A stretch of DNA of 64,000 bases from Podarcis raffonei (Eukaryota; Chordata; Lepidosauria; Squamata; Lacertidae). Below the pieces are notes generated by a model that worked only from the letters and a program-made list of their open reading frames with translations, was not told where the DNA came from and made no database searches. Made by a program: the position numbers and the translations under genes. Below are positions 54,017-64,000 of the stretch, one piece after another (position 1 is the stretch's first letter; the number at the start of each line of letters is the position of its first letter). The stretch lies in assembly GCF_027172205.1 (NCBI RefSeq), contig NC_070614.1, positions 30,442,501-30,506,500 of the forward strand, in the 5' to 3' direction.

Positions 54017-54786
54017 AGGAGGCAGTTGCACTTTGAGCAGCCCCCCAAAATGAGACACAGTGACACAGGATTTTAGTTTAAGTTTTTGGGCAATTAATTT
54101 TATTAAATACAGAATTTGAGTGGTATTGGCTTAGGCATTGGAATCCCACAGACTATATCAGACTCCCGCTCACATCGCAGGGAGTCTGTTAAGGGCGAAA
54201 CATCGCCAGAGGGAGCACTGCCAGTGGCAACCAACTTGAGCTCACCCCCAGTGTCCCCATGGGTTCCTGGCATGGCCCAAGCCCCTACCACGGAGTTCCG
54301 GACAAGAGCCAGACCGACCCCTGGATTCCTTTAATGGAATACCCTTGACTTTGGAGGGGTATGTGATGGCCACACCTCCCTTCCCCCACACATTGCTGTT
54401 CCAATGCCTAACTGCTAAACCTTACAAAGTTGTGGCGATTACTATGTGGTAGGTGGAAATGAAATGGCCCTGCCAATCTGCCTGATTGAAAAATTCCTAC
54501 CAGGCCCCCATTGCAAAACAGGCGACCAACAAAGTGCATAGCAAGGCCAGATGCACAAAGGAAAGGGTGTTCCACTCTGCAAGGCAAAAGAGGTCCAGCA
54601 AACATCGCACAGGGCTTATATTGTTTCACAGCCACCCCCCAAGCCAAGCGATTGGCTTTAGGGTCCACGTGACTGCAAAATGACCAACCGGAGCGGAACA
54701 GGCTTACCCTGCCCGCACCTGATAGTGGGGCGTGCTCAGAGATCCGATCACAACGTGTACCCTCAGTCAAGTGGATCCGATTTGAC
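54017..54786 (-). mobile_element. solo terminal repeat of an LTR/DIRS-kin retroelement (fossil)
   Basis: Same family as 20,236-21,036, in the opposite orientation. On the minus strand it shares ATTCCAATGCCTAAGCCAAT, TTAGGCATTGGAA, GGTGTGGCCATC and GGGTATTCC with it, in order. The paralogous block at 45,800 has the empty site (GAGGCAGGTGACAGTGGATA), so the insertion is younger than the duplication of the OR13-like block. No obvious target-site duplication and no coding part. The first ~100 bases differ between the two copies. Confidence 0.65.
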
Positions 54787-54859
54787 AGAGGATAGCAAGC
54801 CTCCAAGCATGTATTGTGCCATCATATACACAGGGATATGTTGTAATCACTGCTGCTAG

Positions 54860-55690
54860 CATATGATTGGAAGGCTTAATCTTTATATACAAATTATATT
54901 TGATCTTTCCCACAGCACACCCCCAAATATTGTTATCTCACACAGTTGAGATGTTTTCAATATTGAACAGAATTTCAGCAACTCCAAAATCACCACCCCC
55001 ACCTTTCATCCCCAAACCCACTCACTTAACTGACCATCCTTGGGGAGAGCCCTGAAGCAAGCCAAGGCTATTAGCCTTGCTATTCAGGAGGCTGTTAGCT
55101 GCAAGATCAATCAAACCAGGACTCTTCCTATCGTTCTCAACATGTGTGCCTATCAGAAGAGTGATTCAGCTGTGTTCCTCTGCCTTAATCTGCTGAAAGA
55201 CAAGTAACTGCTGGACTCCTTACTAGTGCGGTGCCAGATTTTAATTAAGTTTGACGAAGGAGGATTGCTTTGGATTGATGGCTAAGAAAAAAAAGCGGCA
55301 GCGAGAGCCCTCCGAGCCAAGTTGCTTAACCAGATCAAAAACAAAATCTAAACAATTAAGCCTGACAGACTTCTCAGACTGGACAATTGCCAAAATTGAA
55401 CAAGAGGTGCCTGATGGGCTAGAAACAAGGACAAGGGAACTTTTCAAACCTTGTATTTAAGTGTTTGACTAAGAAGCTAACCAGGGGGAAGGATGGACAA
55501 ATTATAGCAGAAAAAGAAAGATCAAATCATTCATCAAGGAGACATTAAACCTACAAAGACCAGTTGCTCCAGTTCTAAGTGGCTAAGCATGAAGAGAAAT
55601 CCTCATTATCCCTTATGGCCTCACAAACTCCACAGCATCACTCTCTATGATTTAGAGGAATGTGTGTAAAGGAGATGAGGTGGGGAAGCT
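54860..55690. other. unassigned region
   Basis: Homology to the first block ends near 54,860. A lysine-rich 62-codon frame starts at 55,275 (MAKKKKRQREPSEPS) with a Kozak-like context. It has no paralog and no recognised domain; it may be the start of a LINE ORF1. I do not call it a gene. Confidence 0.35.
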
Positions 55691-55696
55691 TTTTAA

Positions 55697-56460
55697 GTCT
55701 GAGATCCACATTCTTACTAGAACAGCTTCGGGTTGTGTGTTACATATTACTGGTGGTGAGAGCAAAGGTAAAAGCAGTTGGGCTCAGAGGCAAACAGTGC
55801 GGGGAGCAACATACAAAATACTTGCTTTTCTCCTAAAAACTGCTTTCCTGCCATGAAAAATAATAATCAAAGGCTTATACAGGCATAGCTCTTTCTTCTA
55901 TCAAAGCAAGCAGTTCAAGAATACATTCATGCACTTGAGGAGAAAGGTCATTCTCAAAGGCAAAGGGGTGTGGCATGGTGAGAGTCCAAAACACCAGACA
56001 AAGCGAGCATGAGTACTGCATGCACCCCCTGGATCTGAGGTTCCACACCTCTGTACACATGTAGACTCTCCATGGTTAGAGGCTTTCGAATACCAGTTGC
56101 TGGAAAATGCAGGAGGAGAGAGTACACTTGTGCCCAGGTTCTGCTTGGGGATTTCCCATGAGCATATGGCTGGCCACTGTGACAGCAGGATGCTGAGTTA
56201 TATGGACCCTTGGTCGGAGTTCCTTTCCCTAGCCATAGTCCAAGAGTTGGACACTAGAGGGCAGGGACAGCGGCTCAGGGTCTGAAGGCATGACCCTGTT
56301 ATTTCCCACAACCGAGTTGCATAAAACCTCCAAAGGGCTACTGTGTCATAGATAATAGTGTCAATGTTAAATATGGCCCTTGGATTACTGGGCATATCTA
56401 GGCACAATTTATAGTGCTGCTATTGAACTCTGAAAGCCATCTACAGGTTGAGGAAGGCCA
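55697..56460 (+). repeat. non-coding block duplicated at 59,885-60,560
   Basis: TGGTGGTGAGAGCAAAGGTA, AAGCAGTTGGGCTCAGAGGC, CACTTGAGGAGAAAG, GGACCCTTGGTCGGAGTTCC and GACACTAGAGGGCAGGGACA recur in the same order. It lies downstream (left) of the minus-strand OR 57865, so it is part of a duplicated unit with that gene. Its AGGATGCTGAG...ATGGACCCTTGGT part resembles the end of a LINE; the whole is unnamed. Confidence 0.75.
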
Positions 56461-56944
56461 ATATGCTAACAGATAAATGTACTCAGGTCTTAAGAATCAG
56501 CATAAGAGATCCTGCTCATAAACCCAAGATCAAGATAAATGAATTTACTGGGATTAAGAGACAGGGCCTGCTTTATTGTCAACTCATTTTGGAGCAACTT
56601 TGACTCAACATGGTATAGTTAAGAGTGTTGTCCCTGGGAGACCAATTCCCACTGTTGCTCATTTTAACTTGATACAGCCTTACTTTTTAAACTGACTGTG
56701 TATGAGTATATGAACTTGCTTGTGGGTATGTTTTTGTTTTTACATTTAAATTTTACTTAAACTCATTAAAAAGATATACAAAAGTTTATACCCAGCACAA
56801 AGTATTTTTTTAAAAAATAAACCAGAACAAAAAAATCCTAATCTAAAAAGAAACCATTCCTCAACAAGAGGGAATATATCTTTCCATAACTTGCTTCTTT
56901 TTCCATTGTTGATTCCATTTGTTTGTTTCTTTTAAATAATTCCT
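56461..56944. other. 3' side of minus-strand OR 57865
   Basis: AT-rich, shared in large part with 60,561-61,315 (AACTGACTGTGTATGAGTAT, TTTATACCCAGCACAAAGTA, CCATTGTTGATTCCATTTG). Contains possible poly(A) signals on the minus strand (TTTATT). No gene. Confidence 0.5.
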
Positions 56945-57865
56945 TTACCTTACAATAAGTCTTCTTAAGGCTCCTTTTACTTCTTGATTTCTGAGTGTGT
57001 AGATTAGTGGGTTTAACATGGGAGTCACAGTTCCATAGAAGAGAGAAATTGCCTTATCCAGTTCATTTGTGGTTTTAGTTTGAGGTCGGATATATGAAAA
57101 TATAGCAGTTCCAAAGAAAATGGTTACCACAGTCAAATGGGATGCACATGTGGAAAAAGCCTTTAGTCTCCCATCTGATGAATGGATTCTCAGAACTGCC
57201 ACAATAATGCATAAATATGAGAAAAGGATAAAGGCAAAGGGAGCAAGCAATGTGAGGGATCCAATGAAGAACATAAGCAGTTGCCTCATGGAGGTATCTG
57301 AGCAAGCAAGCTTCATAACAGCTATGAGTTCACATGTGAAATGATTGATCACATTTCTCCCACAAAAGCGAGCTGGCAGGGCATAATTGGGAATAACTCC
57401 TAAAAAAAAGGCACTTGACCATGTCCCAGCTGCTAACTGAATGCACAATCTCTTGTTCATGATTAACATGTAATGTAGTGGGCTGGAAATGGCTATAAGT
57501 CTGTCGTAAGCCATAACAGCCAACAGGAAGCATTCAGTCGTTCCTAACCAGACACCATTGTTCATTTGCAAGTAACACATCGTAAAGGACATGGTGGGTT
57601 TGTCCACCAGGAGATTTGCAATGGCCTGTGGGATGGAAGATGTTGAATATCCAATGTCAAGGAAGGACAGATTACCAAGGAAAAAGTACATGGGGTTGTG
57701 GAGTCGAGGATCAGCAATGGTGCCCAAAATAATAAGAACATTTCCCGCAATGGTTATGGAGTAGACAACTGTCAGGAAAGCAATTAATCCCATTCTTGTC
57801 TTTGGTCGACCAGAATAGCCGATGAGGACAAATTCAGTCACTGCAGTCTCATTTTCCTCTTCCAT
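56945..57865 (-). CDS. olfactory receptor, class II, OR13-like
   Basis: Complete 306-residue OR on the minus strand (MEEENETAVTEFVLIGYSG). NET site, HNPMYFFLGNLSFLDIGYS, MAYDRLIAISSPLHY (again DRL, not DRY), ECL2 CGRNVINHFTCELIAVMKLAC, LKAFSTCASHLTVV and [24 protein letters not shown]6 has IFFGT where paralogs have IFYGT; that Tyr is common in ORs. Upstream on the minus strand, TTTCATTTAG|GATATGG is acceptor-like, three bases before the ATG. Very similar to 62236, more distant from the plus-strand pair. Confidence 0.96.
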   Translation of the reverse strand: MEEENETAVTEFVLIGYSGRPKTRMGLIAFLTVVYSITIAGNVLIILGTIADPRLHNPMYFFLGNLSFLDIGYSTSSIPQAIANLLVDKPTMSFTMCYLQMNNGVWLGTTECFLLAVMAYDRLIAISSPLHYMLIMNKRLCIQLAAGTWSSAFFLGVIPNYALPARFCGRNVINHFTCELIAVMKLACSDTSMRQLLMFFIGSLTLLAPFAFILFSYLCIIVAVLRIHSSDGRLKAFSTCASHLTVVTIFFGTAIFSYIRPQTKTTNELDKAISLFYGTVTPMLNPLIYTLRNQEVKGALRRLIVR

Positions 57866-59083
57866 ATCCTAAATGAAATATTCAATGACACTGAGAATGG
57901 GATTTTCTAAAGAAAGGACATAACCAGCTTGCTAGTCAATAGTATTCAGGTATTTCAGTCATTAACACACTCTAACATGCTAAAAAAATCACAATCCCAC
58001 TAACATCAGAGATCACTAGGACTTGTGAAGGTAAATTCATATAGGATTGCATCCAACAACATGTCTAATCTTAAGTAAAGAAATACTGAATTCAATCAGA
58101 TATACTAAGTTTATTTGGAGGTTATCAAACAAATACGATTTGTGTCACTGCATTTTGTGTGTGCTTACAATGGATCCCCAATCCAATAAATCTGAGTGAA
58201 TTAATTGTTTTTAAATTTTTCTTTTCTTTTGTTTATGCTTCCCAAAAAAATTAACAAGATGAATACATTATTCAAGTTTATGTTCTCATTTAAAAAGAGA
58301 TGGCTGCTCATTCAATACATATAGAAATATACTTTTAAAATAGACAGTGAATACCTTCAAATGCCTTTGACCTTCAAAACATTTTTGATGTCCTTCATCA
58401 GCATTTGTTACTAAAATTAGAATTGACATTTTTTAACCACTGGTCTTCACCTGGTGGATCATGATCCATTCATGGGTCACAGCCAAACACAAGATGGTCT
58501 TCCAGAGGAGTCTTTCAGATATGGAAGGTAAAAAAAAAATAAGAAGCTGGCTGAAAAATTAATATTTGAGATAAAGTGGATCCTGAGTCTGAAAAGGTTT
58601 TATAACATTATGGGATAAAGGATTGCCTTAATAAAGTATCAATTTCTGATCCTTGGAGAGTTTCAAAATGTTCTAAGTAGAGAGAAGGACAGTGCAGAAG
58701 GTAGTGGGTATATGTTTTGTTCATATCTGGGGGGAAAGAGCCCTTCTCTCAGGTTTTTTCCTTAGTTAGTTTATATTTTTAAATACACATCCTTATTCTG
58801 CATTTCCTTGGGTACATAGTCCCAGGAGCCTCATTGATTCAGCAGCCTCAAAAACACTCTCTTGCAATGCAGAATTGAATCTGTACCTGCTCATATTGTA
58901 AAGAAAAAGAAAGGAATCTGGTGCATTTTATGTGGGGGTGGTCCATAACACACCAGTAGAGTACATTGTACACGAAATATTTCCCAACAACTCCGGGTAG
59001 GGTTGCAAATTTCCCTGCCTGAAATCCTGGAAAGCTGACATGGACATACTTATTCCTAAAAATGTTTACCTTTGACATGTCAA
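57866..59083 (-). repeat. 5' region of OR 57865, partly copied at 62,237-63,990
   Basis: Words such as CACTGAGAATGGGATTTTCT, GGACATAACCAGCTTGCTAG, AACCACTGGTCTTCACCTGG and GTTTTATAACATTATGGG appear in both copies. The second copy has about 850 extra bases (62,360-63,220) and a small inversion. The promoter for these minus-strand genes should lie here. No gene seen; the frame at 58,848-59,078 is not conserved. Confidence 0.6.
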
Positions 59084-59880
59084 CTAGATTTGCAAGAATC
59101 TTTTATTAGCAATATTAACACAACAGGTGCAGATAAAACCTTGCTCCCTGCCTAAAATAGATTTTTCAATAGTTGTAGAATCATTCATCCACTTTAAATG
59201 TGGTGCCTTTCCCCTTCCCACACATCTTCTTAATGCTCCTTTTACTTCCTGATTTCTGAGTGTGTAGATGAGGGGGTTTAACATGGGTGTCAGTACCCCA
59301 CAGAAAAAAGAAATGGTTTTATCAAGCTCTCGTGTGTCTTTACTTTGAGGTTTGAGGAATGGAAATATAGCAGTACCGAAAAAAATGCTTACCACAGTCA
59401 GGTGGGAAAAGCCAGCTTGAGAAAGCCTTCTACCTGCCACCTGATGAATGAATTATTAGCATGACCATTATAATGCACAAGTATGAGAAAAGGATAAAGG
59501 CAAAGGGGCCAAGAAATGTGAGAATCCCAGTTAAGAACATTAGCAGTTAGTTCAAAGAGGTATCTGGTCAGGTAAGCTTTAGAACTGCTTTCACTTCACA
59601 TGTCACATGGTTAATTATGTTGTTTCTGCAAAAGTGAGTTGGCATTGCATACATTGGTGACTACCCCTAAAAATACACCACTGCTCCATGTTCCAGCAGC
59701 TAACTGAATACAACATCTCTTGCTCATGATTTGCATGTAGTGCAGTGGACTGGAAATGGCTATATACTGGTCATAAACCACGATGGCCAAGAGGAAGCAT
59801 TCAGTCATACCTAACGAGACACCACCGTTCATATGCAAGTAACACTGCAAATGGTGGGTTTGTCCACCAGAAGATTCACA
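59084..59880 (-). pseudogene. OR13-like pseudogene, 5' truncated
   Basis: Readable parts on the minus strand are TM3-TM4 (YLHMNGGVSLGMTECFLLA, VVYDQYIAISSPLHYMQIM, LAAGTWSSGVFLG) and TM6-TM7 ([36 protein letters not shown]). TM1-TM2 are missing: homology starts at GTGGGTTTGTCCACCAG near 59,855 and joins directly to the duplicated non-coding block. The frame is lost between TM4 and TM5 and again before TM6. Its DR motif reads DQY. The normal stop is lost, so the last frame runs on to 59,084. Confidence 0.88.
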
Positions 59881-59884
59881 TTCT

Positions 59885-60560
59885 TACTTGAACAGCTTTC
59901 TGGGGGGTGGATCACATACTACTGGTGGTGAGAGCAAAGGTAAAAGCAGTTGGGCTCAGAGGCAAAAAGTGTGGGGAGCAACATACAAAAAACAGCCTTT
60001 CTCCTATAGGCTGCGTTTCTGCCATGAAAAAATCAAAGGCTTATACATGCATAGCTCTTTCTTCCATCAAAGCTAGCAGTTGAAGAATACATTCATGCAC
60101 TTGAGGAGAAAGATCATTATGGGGTGTGGCATGGTGAGAGTCCCAAACACATGTAGACTCTCCATGGTTAGAGGCTTCGGAATACCAGTTGCTGGAAAAT
60201 GCAGGAGGAGAGAGTACACTTGTGCCCAGGTTCTGCTTGGGGATTTCCCATGAGCTGGCCACTGTGACAGCAGGATGCTGAGTTATATGGACCCTTGGTC
60301 GGAGTTCCTTTCCCTAGTCATAGTCCAAGAGTTGGACACTAGAGGGCAGGGACAGCGGCTCAGGGTCTGAAGGCATGACCCTGTTATTTCCCACAACCGA
60401 GTTGCATAAAGCCTCCAAAGGGCTACTGTGTCATAGATAATAGTGTCAATGTTAAATATGGTGCTTGGTTTATTGGGTGAATCTAGGCACAATTGAAAGT
60501 GCTGCTATTGAACTTTAAAAGCCATCTACAGGTTGAGGAAGGCCAATATGCCAACAGATA
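59885..60560 (+). repeat. second copy of the block at 55,697-56,460
   Basis: Same order of words, with a deletion of about 70 bases compared with the first copy (the TCCAAAACACCAGACAAAGC part is absent). It lies between the OR pseudogene and OR 62236. Confidence 0.75.
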
Positions 60561-61315
60561 AATGTACTCAGATAAATGTACTCATAGGCCCAAGATCAAG
60601 ATAAATGAATTTACTGGGATTAATAGACAAGGCCTTCTTTATTGTCATTTACCAATTTACACTGTTGCTCACTTTAAGTTGTTACATCCTTACTTTTTTA
60701 AACTGACTGTGTATGAGTATAGGAACCTGCTTGTGTATTCGTTTTTGTTTTTACATTTTATTTTTACTGATACTCATCAAAAGATATGATAAAGTTTATA
60801 CCCAGCACAAAGTATCTTTTTAAAATAAACCAGAATAAAGGGGGGTGGGGGAATTAGTCTAAAAAGAATCAGGAGCAAAGAGAAGGAAGGAGGATAGGGC
60901 GATGGAAGAAAGGAAAAGAAAGGAAAAATATAAGGGGGAGTAAAAGGGGGGATTATAAGTAAAAGTTGAAAAGACTTTTGATTCTCTGTAAGCTAAATAT
61001 AATTAGTTGTTCAAAGTATTCACTCAAATAGACATCAAACTATTTTATTTTCTATAAAACACTATTTTTTTTCAATCTTCAAATCCAGTTACTAAAGGTT
61101 CATCTTCTCTTTCATGCAAAATGTGCATAAGAAGTTTCCAATCAATTATAAAAGTCTATAATGATTTTTCCTGATTAAACATGTTAAGTTTGTTATCTGA
61201 GCTAAGTCCAATAACTTTATCAACCATTTCTCAATAGGAAGGACTATATCTTTCCACAACTTCCTTGTTTTTTCCATTGTTGATTCCATTTGTTTGATTC
61301 TTTTAAATAATTCCT
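60561..61315. other. 3' side of OR 62236; no gene
   Basis: Shares its ends with 56,461-56,944 but has about 300 additional bases (60,850-61,200). These include a purine-rich GAAAGGAAAAGAAAGGAAAA run at about 60,900-60,930. No coding signal. Confidence 0.5.
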
Positions 61316-62236
61316 TTACCTTACCATAAGCCTTCTTAAGGCTCCTTTTACTTCTTGATTTCTGAGTGTGTAGATTAGTGGGTTTAACATGGGAGTCACA
61401 GTTCCATAGAAGAGAGAAATCGCCTTATCCAGTTCATGTGTGGTTTTAGTTTGAGGTCGGATATATGAGAATATAGCAGTGCCATAGAAAATGGTTACCA
61501 CAGTCAAATGGGACGCACATGTGGAAAAAGCCTTTAGTCTCCCATCTGATGAATGGATTCTCAGAACTGCCACAATAATGCGTAAATATGAGAAAAGGAT
61601 AAAGGCAAAAGGAACAAGCAATGTGAGGGATCCAGAGAAGAACATAAGCAGTTGGCTCATGGAGGTATCTGAGCAAACAAGCTTCATAACAGCTATGAGT
61701 TCACATGTGAAATGATTGATCACATTTCTCCCACAAAAGCGAGCTGGCATGGCATAAATGGGAATAACCCCTAAAAAAAAGGCACTTGACCACGTCCCAG
61801 CTGCTAACTGAATGCACAATCTCTTGTTCATAATCAGCATGTAATGTAGTGGGCTGGAAATGGCTATAAGCCTGTCATAAGCCATGACAGCCAACAGGAA
61901 GCATTCAGTCGTTCCTAACCAGACACCACTGCTCATTTGCAAGTAACACATCGCAAAAGACATGACAGGTTTGTCCACCAGAAGATTTGCAATGGCCTGT
62001 GGGATGGAAGTTGTTGAATATCCAATGTCAAGGAAGGACAGATTACCAAGGAAAAAGTACATGGGGTTGTGGAGTCGAGGATCAGCAATGGTGCCCAAAA
62101 TAATAAGAACATTTCCCGCAATGGTTATGGAGTAGACAACTGTCAGGAATGCTATTAATCCCATCCTTGTCTTTGGTCGACCAGAATAGCCGATGAGGAC
62201 AAATTCAGTCACTGCAGTCTCATTTTCATCTTCCAT
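61316..62236 (-). CDS. olfactory receptor, class II, OR13-like
   Basis: Complete 306-residue OR on the minus strand starting MEDENETAVTEFVLIGYSG. The codon four upstream is TTG, so the ATG at 62,236 is the start, matching 57865. NET site, HNPMYFFLGNLSFLDIGYS, MAYDRLIAISSPLHY, ECL2 CGRNVINHFTCELIAVMKLVC, LKAFSTCASHLTVV, IFYGT (the normal form that 57865 lacks) and [22 protein letters not shown]. Acceptor-like TTGATTCAG|GATATGG precedes it. A tandem duplicate of 57865 with scattered changes, several of them in TM4-TM5. Confidence 0.96.
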   Translation of the reverse strand: MEDENETAVTEFVLIGYSGRPKTRMGLIAFLTVVYSITIAGNVLIILGTIADPRLHNPMYFFLGNLSFLDIGYSTTSIPQAIANLLVDKPVMSFAMCYLQMSSGVWLGTTECFLLAVMAYDRLIAISSPLHYMLIMNKRLCIQLAAGTWSSAFFLGVIPIYAMPARFCGRNVINHFTCELIAVMKLVCSDTSMSQLLMFFSGSLTLLVPFAFILFSYLRIIVAVLRIHSSDGRLKAFSTCASHLTVVTIFYGTAIFSYIRPQTKTTHELDKAISLFYGTVTPMLNPLIYTLRNQEVKGALRRLMVR

Positions 62237-64000
62237 ATCCTGAATCAAGTATTCAATGACACTGAGAATGGGATTTTCTAAAGAAAGGACATAACCAGCT
62301 TGCTAGTCAATAGTATTCAGGTATTTCAGTCATTAACACACTCTAAAATGCTAAAAAAATCACAAGCAGTTACTTTTAAAACCTTACACATCATACTCCC
62401 TATTAAAATTACATCAAAACTAAATTGCAGCCACGTGGGCACTCTTTTAACATGCTTACATTCTATCCTCTTTAACTGAGAAATCGTTTGGGGGGGGTGA
62501 AGTTTGTATAAATGCATTGCAAACTATGGAAATCCCCTATCGATCTGCCATTTCTTCTTCTGTATTTTCCTGGTTTAATCTCATCATCATATGGCTGGCT
62601 GATCATGCATAATCTTGGCACACATTGGGGTCTGACTTGTTAATAGTATAGCATACATCTCCCACAGACAATCTGAAATTTGTGTTTTAGAATAGCTGCA
62701 TTAATAATTCAGAAATTATGGTCACACACAGGTTTTCAGGCAAGACAAGGAAATTTTCCCAATATCATTTGAAAAGATAAAAATGTCGTCTAAATACAGC
62801 GAAATTATGGAGCTGATCTTGAATGAGTGCTATTCTTAAGTAATGAATATTAGAATTTCCTGATGGATGCATTGGGAAGAGGCACTAAAAATGAGGGGCA
62901 ACTTTTGATCTTTCTGGAGAATGCAGAAAAGATCACACAGTCCAATTAATAACTAAATCTTGTACTTCGAATTTATGCAGAAGTCTCCATATTGTCTTAA
63001 TTCAATTGGACTAATGAGAGAAAGTTACCATGCTAACTTTCTTAAATTCATTTAACTCAGGATTCAAGTTACACTTTTGTGATTTTCCCTGCCACTGAAG
63101 CAATACATTGTTCAGGGAATCTCCCTGACCCTCCAAAAGAGCTGCAGAAGGATGATGGAAAACTGTTCTTCTACAAACCTCCATAACATTATAATTATAC
63201 TGCTGCTTCCAGTTTAAGTCCCACTAACATCAGAGTTCACAGGGACTTGGTGTTGGATGCAATCCTATATGTACTTACCTTCACAAGTCCCTGTGAACTC
63301 TGATGTTACTGATGTCTAATCATAAGTAAAGACATATTGAATTCATTCAGATGTACTCCAAGATTATATGGAGGTGATCAAACAAATATGATTTGTGGGA
63401 CTGCATGTTGCGTGTGCTTACAATGGATGCCCAAACCAATAAATGCAGATGTATTAATTGCTGTTTTTGCGTATTTAAATTTTTGTTTTCATTTTGTTTA
63501 ATCTTCCCAGTATATTTAACAAGCTGAATACAACATTCAAGTTCATTTTCTCATTTAAGAAGACACAGCTGCTCATTCAATACATATAGAAATATACATT
63601 TAAAATAGACAGTGAATACCTTCAAATGCCTTTGGGCTTCAAAGCATTTTGGATATCCTCCATCAGCATTTGTTATTAAACTGATAGTTGACATTTTTTA
63701 ACCACTGGTCTTCACCTGGTGGATCATGATTCACTCATGGGTCACTACCAGACCAAAGACAGCTCACCAGGGCAGTCTTTCATATATGAAAGGTAAAAAA
63801 TAAAAAATAAGAAGTAGGTTGAAATATCAATATTTGAGCTAAGTATGGATCCTGTGTCTGGAAAGGTTTTATAACATTATGGGTACACAGGATAAAGGAC
63901 AGCATTAGTAAAGTATTAACTTCTGATGCTTGGAAAGTTTCAAAATGTTCCCAGTAGAGAGAAGGGCAGTGCATAAGGCAGTAGATGTATGTTCAGGGAA
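62237..64000 (-). repeat. 5' region of OR 62236
   Basis: Matches 57,866-58,700 at both ends. In between are about 850 extra bases, including the block shared with 47,563-47,800 (62,720-62,950). No gene recognised to the window edge. Confidence 0.6.
63226..63307. repeat. perfect 24-bp inverted repeat around a flipped segment
   Basis: Left arm 63,226-63,249 (AACATCAGAGTTCACAGGGA...) and right arm 63,284-63,307 are exact reverse complements, separated by 34 bases. In the paralogous DNA near 57,999-58,060 the loop words (CTTGTGAAGGTAAATTCATA, TAGGATTGCATCCAAC) are on the opposite strand and there is only one arm. Confidence 0.85.

Noticed and set aside
55275-55460. Lysine-rich 62-codon protein
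   Set aside because: No paralog, no recognised domain, possible LINE ORF1 start; too weak to call.

Overview
The window reads as vertebrate nuclear DNA from a squamate reptile, most likely a lizard. It holds a cluster of intronless-coding class II (tetrapod-type) olfactory receptor (OR) genes in AT-rich spacers. The spacers contain CR1 3' ends, L2-like LINE pieces, tRNA-derived SINEs, hAT and Tigger-like MITEs, and remnants of tyrosine-recombinase/LTR-type retroelements. The squamate call rests on my memory of these repeat families, not on a search.

Layout. (1) 1-34,117, all plus strand: a run of closely related family 11/6-like ORs. There is one gene cut by the left edge (2-241) and seven complete genes (4175, 9018, 12428, 18129, 23405, 28777, 33170). 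Four decayed fragments lie among them (1406, 3098, 6014, 29938). (2) 36,949-37,899: one minus-strand OR of a different subfamily, standing alone. (3) 39,700-54,850, plus strand: LINE debris, then two nearly identical OR13-like genes (42725, 49720) in a large duplicated block, and between them a scrambled OR pseudogene (46,815-47,307). (4) 55,700-64,000, minus strand: two more OR13-like genes (57865 and 62236, read leftwards) with a pseudogene between them, again in duplicated blocks.

The cluster grew by repeated tandem duplication. The clearest case is a unit of about 5.5 kb (10,325-15,715 and 15,716-21,610). Its 3' flanks are almost identical, yet the two receptors differ strongly in the middle of the coding region. 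Long tracts of near identity shared by only part of two genes (18129/28777, 23405/33170, 23405/28777) look like gene conversion.

The least expected structure is a block of about 400 bases repeated once upstream of each of six family 11/6-like genes. It contains a TTTCCC-type motif, an AT-rich TATA-like stretch and a segment ending in a good splice donor (AAG|GTAAG). Each coding exon begins immediately after an acceptor-like AG (AG|ATG). I infer a promoter plus noncoding first exon that is spliced straight onto the start codon.

Each intact gene would encode a seven-transmembrane odorant receptor in the cilia of olfactory neurons, coupling to the olfactory G protein. Normally one allele is chosen per neuron, so the genes act as alternatives rather than as a pathway. 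All identities are from reading the sequence and recalled family motifs; no database search was run.
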